A stretch of DNA of 64,000 nucleotides from Methanosphaera sp. (GCF_022768985.1 NZ_JALEKL010000011.1:178327-242326), one strand, 5' to 3'. Positions 27,836 to 36,399 are shown, numbered from the stretch's first letter. The notes: generated by a model not told the origin, from the sequence alone. Numbers and translations are program-made.

Positions 27836-28312
27836 ATGAGTTCAAAAATACATGTAAATAAACCTTTAACTTCAAGACTTATTATTGAATTACTTGATAG
27901 TAATCCTGATCTTGAAGAGATTGAATGTCCTCAGAGTTTGTATGAGAGAACCTCAGAAACTTATCTTGATGCTCTTAGTGAACTTGGTATTTCAATATCT
28001 ACCATTGAACAGAGAGGACGTCCTCGTAAGTATGATGAGGATATTAAAGAGCAGATAAATTCCATGATTGATGATGGTTTTAATCCTAATGCTATTGCAA
28101 AGAGATTACATATTGATGTTAAAACTGTTTATTATCTTAAAGATAAAAAGCTTAAACAGGGTCCAAAATCTAAGTATTCTGATGAAACAAAAGCTGAGAT
28201 AATTTCTCTTCGTGAGGATAATGTTTCAGTTAAGGAGATTTCAGCACTTCTTAATATTCCTGTTCGTACTATATATTATATCTTAAAGCATACAAAAAGT
28301 GATGGTGATTAG
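27836..28312 (+). CDS. Double helix-turn-helix DNA-binding protein
   Basis: Probable transcription regulator or DNA-binding protein, 158 aa. Residues about 60-68 have an AT-hook-like RGRPRKYD. It is followed by two Hin/resolvase-type HTH units, one around SMIDDGFNPNAIAKRLHIDVKTVYYL and one around SVKEISALLNIPVRTIYYIL, each about 25 residues. There is no catalytic domain. A TTG at 27824 is in frame but lies against the GGGGG ribosome-binding site; ATG 27836 is chosen. The next gene starts directly after the stop. Confidence 0.8.
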   Translation: MSSKIHVNKPLTSRLIIELLDSNPDLEEIECPQSLYERTSETYLDALSELGISISTIEQRGRPRKYDEDIKEQINSMIDDGFNPNAIAKRLHIDVKTVYYLKDKKLKQGPKSKYSDETKAEIISLREDNVSVKEISALLNIPVRTIYYILKHTKSDGD

Positions 28313-29266
28313 ATGAATTTTAGTCAACTTCCTGTTACTTCAGCTTTTTGTGGACTTATTGCATTTGTTGTAACTTTTCTTGTTATGCCTACCTTAATTC
28401 GTAGACTTAAGAAGGCTAATATTGTAGGTCGTGACATTCATAAGTATTCAAAGCCTGAAGTTGCAGAGATGGGTGGTATTGGAATATTATTTGGTTTTGC
28501 TATTGCTATTATGGTTGGTGTTTATCTTAATCCTACCTGGCAAAGTCAGCTGACTATTACACTTATTGTAATTCTTCTTACTGGTGTTATTGGTATGGTT
28601 GATGATCTTATAATGCTTTCATCAAAAGAGAAGCTTATCTTGTTATGGATTGCAGGACTTCCTATTATGTGGGTTACTCCTCCTAATGTAGGATTACTTT
28701 ATATGCTTCTTATTCCTGTGGCTGTATCTGTTGCATCTAATCTTACAAATATGCTTGCAGGTTTTAATGGTATTGAAACAGGTCTTGGTGTTATTGCACT
28801 TTCATCTCTTACTCTTTCATGTATTATTATGAATAAGTATGATGTTGCTATTATTTCATTTTCAATGCTTGGTGCTCTTGTTGCATTTTTATTTTATAAT
28901 AAATATCCAGCAAATGTTTTTCCAGGTGATGTTGGAACTTTAATTATTGGTGCATCTATTGCAATTATTGCATTTATTGGTAGAGTTAAAATTATTGCAT
29001 TTATTGTTCTTATTCCTAATATTATTGATGGTCTTCTTAAATTTAGAAGTGCTGGTGTTATGGAACGTCAAAACTTCAAACCTACGATCGTTAAAGAAGA
29101 TGGTATGCTTGAAGCACCTAGTGGCAGTTTTAATTCTCTTATAAGATCTATTCTTAAAAAGCCTATGAAGGAAAAACAGGTAGTTCATATTATCTGGGCT
29201 ATAGGTATTTTCTTTGGTCTTATTGGTATTTTAATTGCATACTTTAATAAGGGTTATATGATGTAG
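28313..29266 (+). CDS. Alg7/AglH-like UDP-sugar:lipid-phosphate sugar-1-phosphate transferase
   Basis: Integral membrane protein with about ten membrane segments, of the MraY/WecA/Alg7 superfamily, which starts lipid-linked glycan synthesis. Family motifs are GMVDD (metal site), NMLAGFNGIETG, which resembles the eukaryotic Alg7 motif more than bacterial MraY, and FPGDVGTL in place of GDSGSL. I infer transfer of an N-acetylhexosamine-1-phosphate to a polyprenyl phosphate; a role in pseudomurein precursor synthesis is an alternative. It starts immediately after the HTH gene, with GGTGAT in that gene's end. Confidence 0.82.
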   Translation: MNFSQLPVTSAFCGLIAFVVTFLVMPTLIRRLKKANIVGRDIHKYSKPEVAEMGGIGILFGFAIAIMVGVYLNPTWQSQLTITLIVILLTGVIGMVDDLIMLSSKEKLILLWIAGLPIMWVTPPNVGLLYMLLIPVAVSVASNLTNMLAGFNGIETGLGVIALSSLTLSCIIMNKYDVAIISFSMLGALVAFLFYNKYPANVFPGDVGTLIIGASIAIIAFIGRVKIIAFIVLIPNIIDGLLKFRSAGVMERQNFKPTIVKEDGMLEAPSGSFNSLIRSILKKPMKEKQVVHIIWAIGIFFGLIGILIAYFNKGYMM

Positions 29267-29288
29267 TATTTCCCATATTTTTACTTAC

Positions 29289-29307
29289 TTTTTTTTTACT
29301 TTTTTTT
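29289..29307 (+). terminator. T-tract terminator after the Alg7-like gene
   Basis: Two runs of nine and eight T begin 23 bases after the stop. The end just reaches the stop codon of the convergent prepilin-like gene. Confidence 0.55.
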
Positions 29308-29770
29308 ATATCCAAATTATATTTCGTGTTGTTATTTTATAGTTTTTTGAGTATGCTGGTTCATAGAATGTATTTGATGTTTTATTAAATGTCTTTGTTA
29401 TTGAGGCGCGTATGTAGTAGTTTATTCTTGATGATAGTATGTGTTTTTCTTCATTATTTAGTGTGTTTGTATGTGCATAGACTTGTATTTGGATTGTGTC
29501 TTGTTTTTTTATTTGTTGTATTTTTATTATTTCTACTTTATTTGATAATAGTAGTCTTTTATGGTTTTCATAGTAGTTGTTGTATGTGTCATTGTAGTAT
29601 GTTGCATATGTGTTTTTATCTAATCCATTTTGTGCTCCATTTTGTGCTGCATGTTGTATTATGTTTTGTTCAATTTGTTCATCTACTATTTGTGTTGTCA
29701 TTATCATACATATACATATTATACTAAGAATTAAGATGTATTCTATTGTTATTTGTCCCTTATTATTCAT
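29306..29770 (-). CDS. Prepilin-like protein with class III signal peptide
   Basis: The N-terminus reads MNNKGQITIEY followed by a hydrophobic helix. This is the archaeal class III signal: cleavage after Gly5 leaves Gln at +1 and Glu at +5, as in type IV pilin-like proteins processed by an EppA-type peptidase. The mature part is polar, rich in Asn, Tyr and Thr, 154 aa in total. There is no ribosome-binding site. No pilus ATPase or platform gene is in the window. Its role could be a minor pilin or a surface-anchored protein. Confidence 0.72.
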   Translation of the reverse strand: MNNKGQITIEYILILSIICICMIMTTQIVDEQIEQNIIQHAAQNGAQNGLDKNTYATYYNDTYNNYYENHKRLLLSNKVEIIKIQQIKKQDTIQIQVYAHTNTLNNEEKHILSSRINYYIRASITKTFNKTSNTFYEPAYSKNYKITTRNIIWI

Positions 29771-29814
29771 AATCTTTATCTAATTTTCATATGTTTTATT
29801 TATGATTTTTTTAT

Positions 29815-30231
29815 TTATTTTTGTATTATGTGTATTTTATTATTATTTTTTATAAACACATATGTATTTGATGGTAGTAAAATATAATTTTCTTGATTTA
29901 ATTGTATTTTATGAAGATATTGGGATGTTAGTTGATAGTGTTCATTTACAACTACCTCTGTTGAATTTATCTTTATAATATATGATTCATTATTAATTTT
30001 ATCAGGAAGCTTATAGTGTGTTTTATATCCATTAGGCTGTATATTTAAGTCATTTAAAATTAAAGCAATATTATCAACAAGTAAGCGTGCATCTTTTCGT
30101 GTTTGTGTTTGACTTATAACATCCACATCTTCAACTACCAATCCAACAATAGATGACACAAAAAGTAAAAGTACTATTGTTGCTATTATAAATTCAATAT
30201 TTAATGATCCAAGATTATCTAATTTAAACAT
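29815..30231 (-). CDS. Second prepilin-like protein
   Basis: A 138-aa protein whose N-terminus NLGSLNIEFIIATIVLLLF shows a prepilin-type site: cleavage after Gly8 would leave Ser at +1 and Glu at +5 before a 20-residue hydrophobic helix. The rest is polar, with conserved-looking beta strands. It lies 44 bases upstream of the other prepilin-like gene on the same strand, so the two are probably made together. No function is recognised. Confidence 0.62.
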   Translation of the reverse strand: MFKLDNLGSLNIEFIIATIVLLLFVSSIVGLVVEDVDVISQTQTRKDARLLVDNIALILNDLNIQPNGYKTHYKLPDKINNESYIIKINSTEVVVNEHYQLTSQYLHKIQLNQENYILLPSNTYVFIKNNNKIHIIQK

Positions 30232-30372
30232 AACATTTAATTTATATATTTTATAATAATAACTATTAAATATTACTTTTTTTAAAATTAATTATAGAAA
30301 TAAATAAACATTGTATAATAAATTCAATTATTTATGTAAAAAAAATATTATACATAAATCTAATACAACGTT

Positions 30373-30918
30373 ATGAAAAAGATAAATAAAGAAATTCTAA
30401 TAAAATTCAGAAAAACAACAGATCCAAAAAAGCTTGATGAAATGCTATATAACTTTGAAAAAACAATGAATCAACTAAATTACAACTACTTTCTAAAAGA
30501 AAGTGAAAATCCATTCATATACCTAATTGAATATTCAAAACCAGAAGATCTGATAAAACAACTACAACAAAAAGAATATGAAGACCTTGAAATTGTAGAT
30601 ATGATGATTGTAAAATGCACAATAAACAACCTAAATCACATCATAGATGTAATACTTAAGAAAATAAGAAATAAACTACAATACACAGACACCTACAACC
30701 TAACATGTCATATGGACTCATACATTACATGTTATTCAAAAGATGAATTTGAAGAAATACTAAATGAAAATCTTAAAGATCTAATCTACATACAACAAAA
30801 CTCAAACAATCCAACATGGAACATAAACATCTACATAATTGGTGAAATAAGTGCAATAAATATAACAAGGTCAAATAAAAATAGAAATAAATTTAATCAA
30901 TACATGGTAAAAACATAG
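30373..30918 (+). CDS. Hypothetical protein, possible THUMP-like RNA-binding fold
   Basis: I do not recognise this 181-aa protein with certainty. The C-terminal half ends in WNINIYIIGEISAINITR, a pattern that resembles the last strands of THUMP domains, and the preceding helix-strand order fits. The N-terminal half is an alpha/beta segment without motifs. There is no ribosome-binding site. It is convergent with the MnmC-like methyltransferase, whose tRNA link makes an RNA-binding role plausible but unproven. Confidence 0.5.
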   Translation: MKKINKEILIKFRKTTDPKKLDEMLYNFEKTMNQLNYNYFLKESENPFIYLIEYSKPEDLIKQLQQKEYEDLEIVDMMIVKCTINNLNHIIDVILKKIRNKLQYTDTYNLTCHMDSYITCYSKDEFEEILNENLKDLIYIQQNSNNPTWNINIYIIGEISAINITRSNKNRNKFNQYMVKT

Positions 30919-30929
30919 ACAAATAGTTG

Positions 30930-30939
30930 AAAAGGGTGG
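30930..30939 (-). terminator. C-rich and T-tract end signal of the MnmC-like gene
   Basis: Read on the minus strand, CCACCC followed by TTTT lies about 26 bases past the stop of the MnmC-like gene. It is a weaker example of the recurring C-rich plus T-tract signal. Confidence 0.4.
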
Positions 30940-30964
30940 TAAATGGAAGAATATTAAATAAATT

Positions 30965-32167
30965 CTACATTTCTTCCATTACTTCTTTAAGATTATCTTC
31001 AAGAGCAAGAATCTGTTCACGACTTGTAAGTTCTAAGTCAACATCAAGGATTTTAAGAATTCTTTCATCATCAAGACCATCAAATCCCATATCTGTAACA
31101 TATCCTGTTAATTTTTCACGTAAATGTTCATCTTCAATTTCATCAGCACTAAGACCTAAGTATCTTGGAAGCTTACTTGATGATGGAAACATACTAACTC
31201 CACGAACCTTACTTCTAATACTTTGACGTCTTTCAATAATTGTCTGATAATCATCACTAAGATCAGGATCCATAAATGGAACTCCAACATCACTAAGAGC
31301 TATAACTTTTTCATCAGAAAATGATAATGGAGTATCAATAAGAGTTTGTGAACGTGATGCAATTGTTCCACCACTTCTTTTAACAACAGGACCTTCTCCA
31401 ATATATAATCCTGCATTTATCATAGCACTTCTAACAGGACTTGCTGCTGTATATGTTAATATAAGTGCTGTTGGTGTAAGATAGTTTTTAAGTTTTGAGA
31501 AGAAATCAACAGAATATAACTCTGGTGACTTAGATGGACTGAAAGGATCTAGAAATACTGCATCATACTCTTTATCTTCACAATTTTTAAGATAGTCACG
31601 TGCATCACATACATGGATATTAATGTCAATATTTGGTGAAATACTACTTAAAACCTTATTAAATTGAAGATATCCATTTTCAATTAAGTAGTTTTCAATA
31701 ACTTTTTTAACATAACCATGGGATTCACATATATTTGCTATAAAAAGACTTGAAGCAAGTGTTTCAATGGATGATTCTACCATGTCAATTTCAATTCTAA
31801 CATCACTATCTTTAAGATAATCAAGAACTGCTGATGCATTATATCCAATACCACTACAGATATCTAGAATTTTTACAACTTCTACTTCTTCTGAAATTTC
31901 CCTTAGTTTTGATGGTATTGCAAATTTTTCAAATGCTTCTGTTCTTGCACCAAATATACTGTGTAGTGTTTCTGATTCACTTCCACGTTCACCTGATGAT
32001 AAAGTATATGAGCCATCTTCTGTTTTTATGAAAAAGCCTGCCATTTCATCTGCATAGATTTCTCTTGCATCTTTATGACCTAATGATTCTAGTTCAAAGA
32101 TTTCATGTATTGTTGTTTTGATACGATCCAAAATTTCAAGTTTTGAATCCTGCTGATCATCCACCAT
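30965..32167 (-). CDS. MnmC-like tRNA-modifying methyltransferase
   Basis: SAM-dependent methyltransferase of the MnmC/DUF752 group, which in bacteria methylates the wobble uridine side chain of tRNA. Motif I is ILDICSGIGYNAS (about 97-109). The family-specific FLDPFSPSKSPELYS segment follows the acidic YDAVFLDP. Length 400 aa includes extra N- and C-terminal extensions; the oxidase half of bacterial MnmC is absent. AGGGTGA precedes the ATG. It is divergent from the secreted protein gene at 32453. Confidence 0.8.
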   Translation of the reverse strand: MVDDQQDSKLEILDRIKTTIHEIFELESLGHKDAREIYADEMAGFFIKTEDGSYTLSSGERGSESETLHSIFGARTEAFEKFAIPSKLREISEEVEVVKILDICSGIGYNASAVLDYLKDSDVRIEIDMVESSIETLASSLFIANICESHGYVKKVIENYLIENGYLQFNKVLSSISPNIDINIHVCDARDYLKNCEDKEYDAVFLDPFSPSKSPELYSVDFFSKLKNYLTPTALILTYTAASPVRSAMINAGLYIGEGPVVKRSGGTIASRSQTLIDTPLSFSDEKVIALSDVGVPFMDPDLSDDYQTIIERRQSIRSKVRGVSMFPSSSKLPRYLGLSADEIEDEHLREKLTGYVTDMGFDGLDDERILKILDVDLELTSREQILALEDNLKEVMEEM

Positions 32168-32336
32168 TAAATTTCACCCTTTCGTTATTATTTTAATTGT
32201 TGTCCTAAAGTATGTGTTTTTTTAAAGTTATCCATTGCTTTTTATAAATTAAAAAAAAATAAAACAAAACCCTTTTATTATTACTAATAATTATATATTC
32301 GTTTTATCTATTAATTAAGTTTTATTAATTTAATTA

Positions 32337-32398
32337 ATTTAAGTAATTAAATAGTAAAATAAAAAAAGTTGTAATAAATGCACCTTAATTACTTAAAT
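32337..32398. repeat. 14-bp inverted repeat upstream of the secreted protein gene
   Basis: ATTTAAGTAATTAA at 32337-32350 is perfectly complementary to TTAATTACTTAAAT at 32385-32398, with a 34-base spacer. It lies in the divergent promoter region. AT-rich sequence makes chance repeats common, but 14 uninterrupted pairs is long. Confidence 0.4.
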
Positions 32399-32410
32399 AA
32401 TATAGATAAA

Positions 32411-32424
32411 TGTTAATATTAACA
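32411..32424. promoter_or_regulatory. Palindrome TGTTAATATTAACA, possible operator
   Basis: A perfect 14-bp palindrome lies 28 bases before the ATG of the secreted protein gene, about where transcription should begin. Such placement fits a repressor site overlapping the start of transcription. No binding protein is identified. Confidence 0.4.
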
Positions 32425-32452
32425 TTAAAAGAATATAATTAAAGGTGAAAAT

Positions 32453-33085
32453 ATGAACAAGAAAATCGCAGCAGTATTACTTATAATTGCAGCATTGCTC
32501 ATAGTAGGAATACCACAGTATGAATCATACCAGAACAACCTATTATCTGAGCATTTCAATGAATCAATGAAAAATGCTAGTTCAACACAAGAAAAAATTA
32601 CACAAACAATTACAGATTTTAATTCTAAAAATAATACAGATGCAGATACATTAATGTCAACAATTAATAATCAAATAACACCACAATATTCAGAAGAAGC
32701 TTTAAAACTTAATGAAAGTGCTATGAGTACAGATAATGATACTGAGAAAAAATATATTGACTTACAAATAAAAAGAGTTTCACTTGAATCACAATCATTA
32801 AACTTAACTGTAAATTCATTAAATGCTATAGCTCAATATGTACGTGGAGAAAAAAGTGGTCAAGATGCACAAGATACAATGAATAAAGTACAGCGAGATA
32901 TGGCTAAAAATTCAGAAGATCTTAACAATGTATATAGTGATATTCAGAAATTACTAAAAGAAAATCCTGACCTTGATAAAAAATTACATGATCTTAACTT
33001 ACAACCACAATTCTATGGTGAAGTTTCAAATCAACAAATAGCAAACAATACAGCTGCAAATACAACAGCAAATAGTACACAATAA
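32453..33085 (+). CDS. Secreted or membrane-anchored coiled-coil protein
   Basis: Unrecognised 210-aa protein. Residues about 3-20 form a hydrophobic N-terminal segment (KKIAAVLLIIAALLIVGIP) that could be an uncleaved anchor. The remainder is extracellular in character, helical and rich in Asn, Gln and Ser, with heptad-like patterns, and ends in an Asn/Thr/Ala tail that could be glycosylated. AAGGTGA precedes the ATG. The upstream palindromes suggest regulated expression. Confidence 0.7.
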   Translation: MNKKIAAVLLIIAALLIVGIPQYESYQNNLLSEHFNESMKNASSTQEKITQTITDFNSKNNTDADTLMSTINNQITPQYSEEALKLNESAMSTDNDTEKKYIDLQIKRVSLESQSLNLTVNSLNAIAQYVRGEKSGQDAQDTMNKVQRDMAKNSEDLNNVYSDIQKLLKENPDLDKKLHDLNLQPQFYGEVSNQQIANNTAANTTANSTQ

Positions 33086-33110
33086 AAAAATAGTTAAAAA
33101 AAATATTTAA

Positions 33111-33133
33111 CCCCCACTTATTTACTTTTTTTT
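33111..33133 (+). terminator. C-rich block plus T-tract after the secreted protein gene
   Basis: CCCCCAC at 33111-33117 is followed by eight T at 33126-33133. The layout is nearly identical to that after the DUF2206 gene at 63323-63346. Confidence 0.6.
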
Positions 33134-33224
33134 AATGGAAAATTATTATTAGATCTTTCTTTATTACATCCTTGTTGAAAATTTATTTTATAAATAGTAG
33201 TTTTAAAAAAAAAATATAGGATGT

Positions 33225-33236
33225 AAAAGGGGAGGG
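33225..33236 (-). terminator. C-rich block plus T-tract after the Nudix gene
   Basis: On the minus strand CCCTCCCC is followed by TTTT and, further on, a T10 run. It lies 36 bases past the Nudix-like stop. Confidence 0.5.
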
Positions 33237-33271
33237 CGTGTATGGAAGGGAGGTTAGTTTTTATAGATGTT

Positions 33272-34408
33272 TTATCGTTTTCTTCCCTTTGGATGTGGAA
33301 CTTGTTTTCTTTGATTGTTTGCATCTGTTCTGTTAATTTCATTTAATTTATCTTTCCAGTTACGTCTATTTATTGACTCTGAATTGAAACTAACTTTTTC
33401 ATCAGATTCTTTTGCTTTTCTTATACGTGGTGTTTTATCATCTTTTGAAATTACTTTTATGTTATGATCATCAGATGTTGTCTTTTTAGTTGTGTGTGAT
33501 TTAATTACAGCATCCTTATTAGGCTGTTGTGGTTGAATATCTACTTCTTCTTTTGATTCAACTTTTATCTGTTCTTTTGGTTCATCTACAATAATATCAT
33601 TAATGTTATCATCGATTATAATTTCATCATCATGATCTATTGTAATTTCATCAGAATAGGAACTCATATCAGCTGTTGGTGGTTGATAGTTCATCATTGG
33701 CTGTTCATATTCATCTTCAACAGAAGGTGTTTGTGTAAATAAGTTCTCTTTTGGCTGTGTTTTTTTAACTTCTGCCTTTTTTGGATTAAATGTTCTAACA
33801 ACAGCTTCCTTAAAGAGAGTAAATGAACTTTTAATTCCTTTTTTAGATTGTTTTTCTTCATATTCTGGCTGATAATCATCCTCATCCTCATCGTCATAAT
33901 CATCATAGTCGTCTGATTTTTTATGTCTGAAGCCTGATAGGAAGTTTTCTTTAATTAGATCGTTACGCATCTCATTTTTATCTCTGATTTCATTGATTAT
34001 TTCATCAATATCATTAAATGGATCTTTTGTATCTTTTATGTAACGATTAAGCCATGGGACTAGTGGATATTTCTTAATTTCATCAATTGGTATCCATTTA
34101 TATTCATCATACTCATCTGATAGTATTAAATCTCCATTTAGTATGACAGATTCCATTATAACAGTAAGATATTTATTTCCATACTTTGTATAACTTGTAA
34201 TTCCAACAATTTTTGCAGGATAAATATAACATCCTACCTGTTTTTGTACAGCAGATATTAATACTTCATCAAAGCTTTCATCTTCTGTTAATGTTGCTCC
34301 TGGAAGATCCCATCTTTTTTTTCTATCTGAACGATTTTCCTTAAGAAGCAGTACTTTTCCTACTTCATTACTTATAATTGTTTTAACATGCATGTTAAAT
34401 GTTGACAT
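33272..34408 (-). CDS. Nudix-fold protein with degenerate active site and disordered tail
   Basis: The N-terminal 150 residues match a Nudix domain (WDLPGATLTEDES, then VGCYIYPAKIVGI and KWIPIDEI). In the Nudix box (37-60) the catalytic R-E-x2-E-E residues are replaced: Ser52, Ala53, Lys56 and Gln57; Glu44 and Gly59 remain. Hydrolysis is therefore unlikely, and a ligand-binding or regulatory role is possible. Residues about 170-378 are low-complexity: an acidic Asp/Tyr stretch, then Glu/Lys-rich sequence ending in a basic tail. Total length is 378 aa against about 130-200 for simple Nudix proteins. Confidence 0.8.
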   Translation of the reverse strand: MSTFNMHVKTIISNEVGKVLLLKENRSDRKKRWDLPGATLTEDESFDEVLISAVQKQVGCYIYPAKIVGITSYTKYGNKYLTVIMESVILNGDLILSDEYDEYKWIPIDEIKKYPLVPWLNRYIKDTKDPFNDIDEIINEIRDKNEMRNDLIKENFLSGFRHKKSDDYDDYDDEDEDDYQPEYEEKQSKKGIKSSFTLFKEAVVRTFNPKKAEVKKTQPKENLFTQTPSVEDEYEQPMMNYQPPTADMSSYSDEITIDHDDEIIIDDNINDIIVDEPKEQIKVESKEEVDIQPQQPNKDAVIKSHTTKKTTSDDHNIKVISKDDKTPRIRKAKESDEKVSFNSESINRRNWKDKLNEINRTDANNQRKQVPHPKGRKR

Positions 34409-34490
34409 TTCCTAAAACATCCCTAAAATTGTCAATTATCTCCCCAATAATTTATGGGAGTAATTATATTAATTCAACCCTTTTTTCATA

Positions 34491-34555
34491 GAATATTCAT
34501 ATCTAAAAATAAAATGAATATTCATCTATCTATAAAATTAAAAAGTTAACTTTTT
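34491..34555. repeat. Repeated palindromes upstream of the Nudix gene
   Basis: GAATATTCAT occurs at 34491-34500 and 34516-34525, with starts 25 bp apart; each contains the palindrome GAATATTC. A 16-bp perfect palindrome, AAAAAGTTAACTTTTT, follows at 34540-34555. They lie between the ExoD 3' end and the Nudix start, both minus. The long palindrome could be an ExoD terminator and the pair an operator. Confidence 0.4.
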
Positions 34556-34658
34556 ATTAGTAATATATATTTTATTTTTACTTTATATTATTTTTTTAGT
34601 AATATCAAACTAATTTATGTAACAATTTAATTATAACACTTAAATTACCTAATTTATT

Positions 34659-35324
34659 TCATCCTAAATAACTTGAAATTCCAGGCAAGATACGCTCAAG
34701 AACTGCAACTATTATACTAATTCCAAGACTTCCCATCTGATAGAAGTAAAATAGTGTTCCAACTGTTGCAATATATCCAAGTGTCATGATATATGTATCA
34801 TTTTCCAGATTTCCTACAACAAGCAGTAGTATTGCAAGTGATGGGAAGAAGTCTGTAAATGGTATTGGAAGAGGTAAGAACAATAGAAATGAAAGCAATA
34901 TTGTTATTGCAAGGTTAAATTTATTTAAGTATTTAAAATCTATACGTCCTCTTGGTTTTACTACCTTTTCAACATATCCTAATGCTTTAATTAGTATGTC
35001 AAATAGTTTTTCAACAGTTGAATGTTCAATTTCATATTTTGCAATAAAATTAGGTAAGTATATTTTTCTTGAAAATATCTCAGATAATGCAATAATAATT
35101 ATAAGTATACCAAATGGTGTACTACTTCCTGGTATTGATGCTGGAAGAAGAAATGGTGCAATTAGAATAATTATTACAAGTTCACGTGCATTATAGAATT
35201 CTACAAGTTCACCAAGTGTCATTTTACCTTCGGGTATGTTGTTTCTTAGTCTTTTTATTGTATCTGAAGTTTTTTCATGAACATTTATATCAGTATTTTG
35301 AAGTTCATTTACATTTTCTTCCAT
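34659..35324 (-). CDS. ExoD-family membrane protein
   Basis: Integral membrane protein of 221 aa in the ExoD (exopolysaccharide synthesis) family. Visible features are LAPFLLPASIPGSSTPFG, then a SRKIYLP segment, LPLPIPFTDFFPSLAI and four to five membrane spans. Bacterial relatives affect exopolysaccharide production, but the biochemical role is unknown. GGAG precedes the ATG. It stands alone, 5 kb from the glycan island. Confidence 0.82.
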   Translation of the reverse strand: MEENVNELQNTDINVHEKTSDTIKRLRNNIPEGKMTLGELVEFYNARELVIIILIAPFLLPASIPGSSTPFGILIIIIALSEIFSRKIYLPNFIAKYEIEHSTVEKLFDILIKALGYVEKVVKPRGRIDFKYLNKFNLAITILLSFLLFLPLPIPFTDFFPSLAILLLVVGNLENDTYIMTLGYIATVGTLFYFYQMGSLGISIIVAVLERILPGISSYLG

Positions 35325-35480
35325 TATTTGATTTCTCCATGAAAATTTCCATGTAAACTTTTATTTTTATAAAAAAGATTACTATTATTTTTTTTTAATA
35401 TTGTTATAATCTTTATTTAATTATATTTATAAATTCTAAATAAATTTGATAATATGAATCTAAAATTAGTATTTAATAAT

Positions 35481-35490
35481 AAAAAGGGGG
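35481..35490 (-). terminator. CCCCC-TTTTT end signal of pdxS
   Basis: On the minus strand CCCCC directly followed by TTTTT lies 22 to 31 bases after the pdxS stop. It is a compact example of the recurrent C-rich plus T-tract signal. Confidence 0.55.
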
Positions 35491-35511
35491 TTATGGAGTG
35501 TTGAAACTAGC

Positions 35512-36399
35512 TTATATGTAGTTTCCTCTGTTTTGTAATCTTTCTTCTTCTTTAAGTTCGTTGATGTCAATACCTGGCATTGCTTCTCCAAGATCTGTTG
35601 ATACTTCAGCAATAAGGTCTGCATCATCGTAGTGTGCTGTTGCTTCTACTACTGCATTTGCTACAAGTTCTGGGTTTTCTGATTTGAAGATACCTGATCC
35701 TACAAATACTCCGTCTGCTCCAAGTTGCATCATTAATGCTGCATCTGCTGGTGTTGCTATTCCTCCTGCTGAGAAGTTTACAACTGGAATTCTTCCTTCT
35801 TGTGCTGTTAATTTTACAAGTTCTCTTGGTGCGTTGATTTCACGTGCTACTTGCCAGAGTTCTTCTTCTGATTTGTTTTGGATTTCACGGATTGCACCTT
35901 GAATTGCTCTCATGTGTCTTACAGCTTCTACAACGTTTCCTGTACCTGCTTCACCTTTGGTTCTGATCATTGCTGCTCCTTCATCAATACGTCTTAGAGC
36001 TTCTCCAAGGTCTCTTGCACCACATACAAATGGTATTGTGAATTGTTCTTTGTCAATGTGGAAGTCTTCATCTGCTTGTGTTAATACTTCACTTTCATCG
36101 ATCATATCTACACCTAATGATTGAAGTACTTGTGCTTCTACAAAGTGTCCAATTCTTACTTTTGCCATTACAGGTATGTCTACTGCATCGAGGATTTCTT
36201 GTACTTTTGATGGGTCAGCCATTCTTGCTACTCCACCTGCTTTTCTTATGTCTGATGGTACTCTTTCAAGAGCCATTACAGATACAGCACCTGCATCTTC
36301 AGCTATTGCAGCTTGTTCTGCATTAACTACATCCATAATTACTCCACCTTTTGTCATTTTAGCAAATCCTTCTTTTAATACTTTTGTTCCATGTAACAT
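35512..36399 (-). CDS. pdxS: Pyridoxal 5'-phosphate synthase, PdxS subunit
   Basis: Lyase subunit that makes PLP from ribose 5-phosphate, glyceraldehyde 3-phosphate and ammonia; its partner PdxT is not in the window. The TIM barrel starts [15 protein letters not shown] and contains [13 protein letters not shown], the Schiff-base lysine segment [14 protein letters not shown], and [18 protein letters not shown] 36399 is preferred to an upstream in-frame TTG at 36417, because that TTG overlaps the GGAGG ribosome-binding site and homologues start MLHGT. Length is 295 aa. Confidence 0.95.
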   Translation of the reverse strand: MLHGTKVLKEGFAKMTKGGVIMDVVNAEQAAIAEDAGAVSVMALERVPSDIRKAGGVARMADPSKVQEILDAVDIPVMAKVRIGHFVEAQVLQSLGVDMIDESEVLTQADEDFHIDKEQFTIPFVCGARDLGEALRRIDEGAAMIRTKGEAGTGNVVEAVRHMRAIQGAIREIQNKSEEELWQVAREINAPRELVKLTAQEGRIPVVNFSAGGIATPADAALMMQLGADGVFVGSGIFKSENPELVANAVVEATAHYDDADLIAEVSTDLGEAMPGIDINELKEEERLQNRGNYI

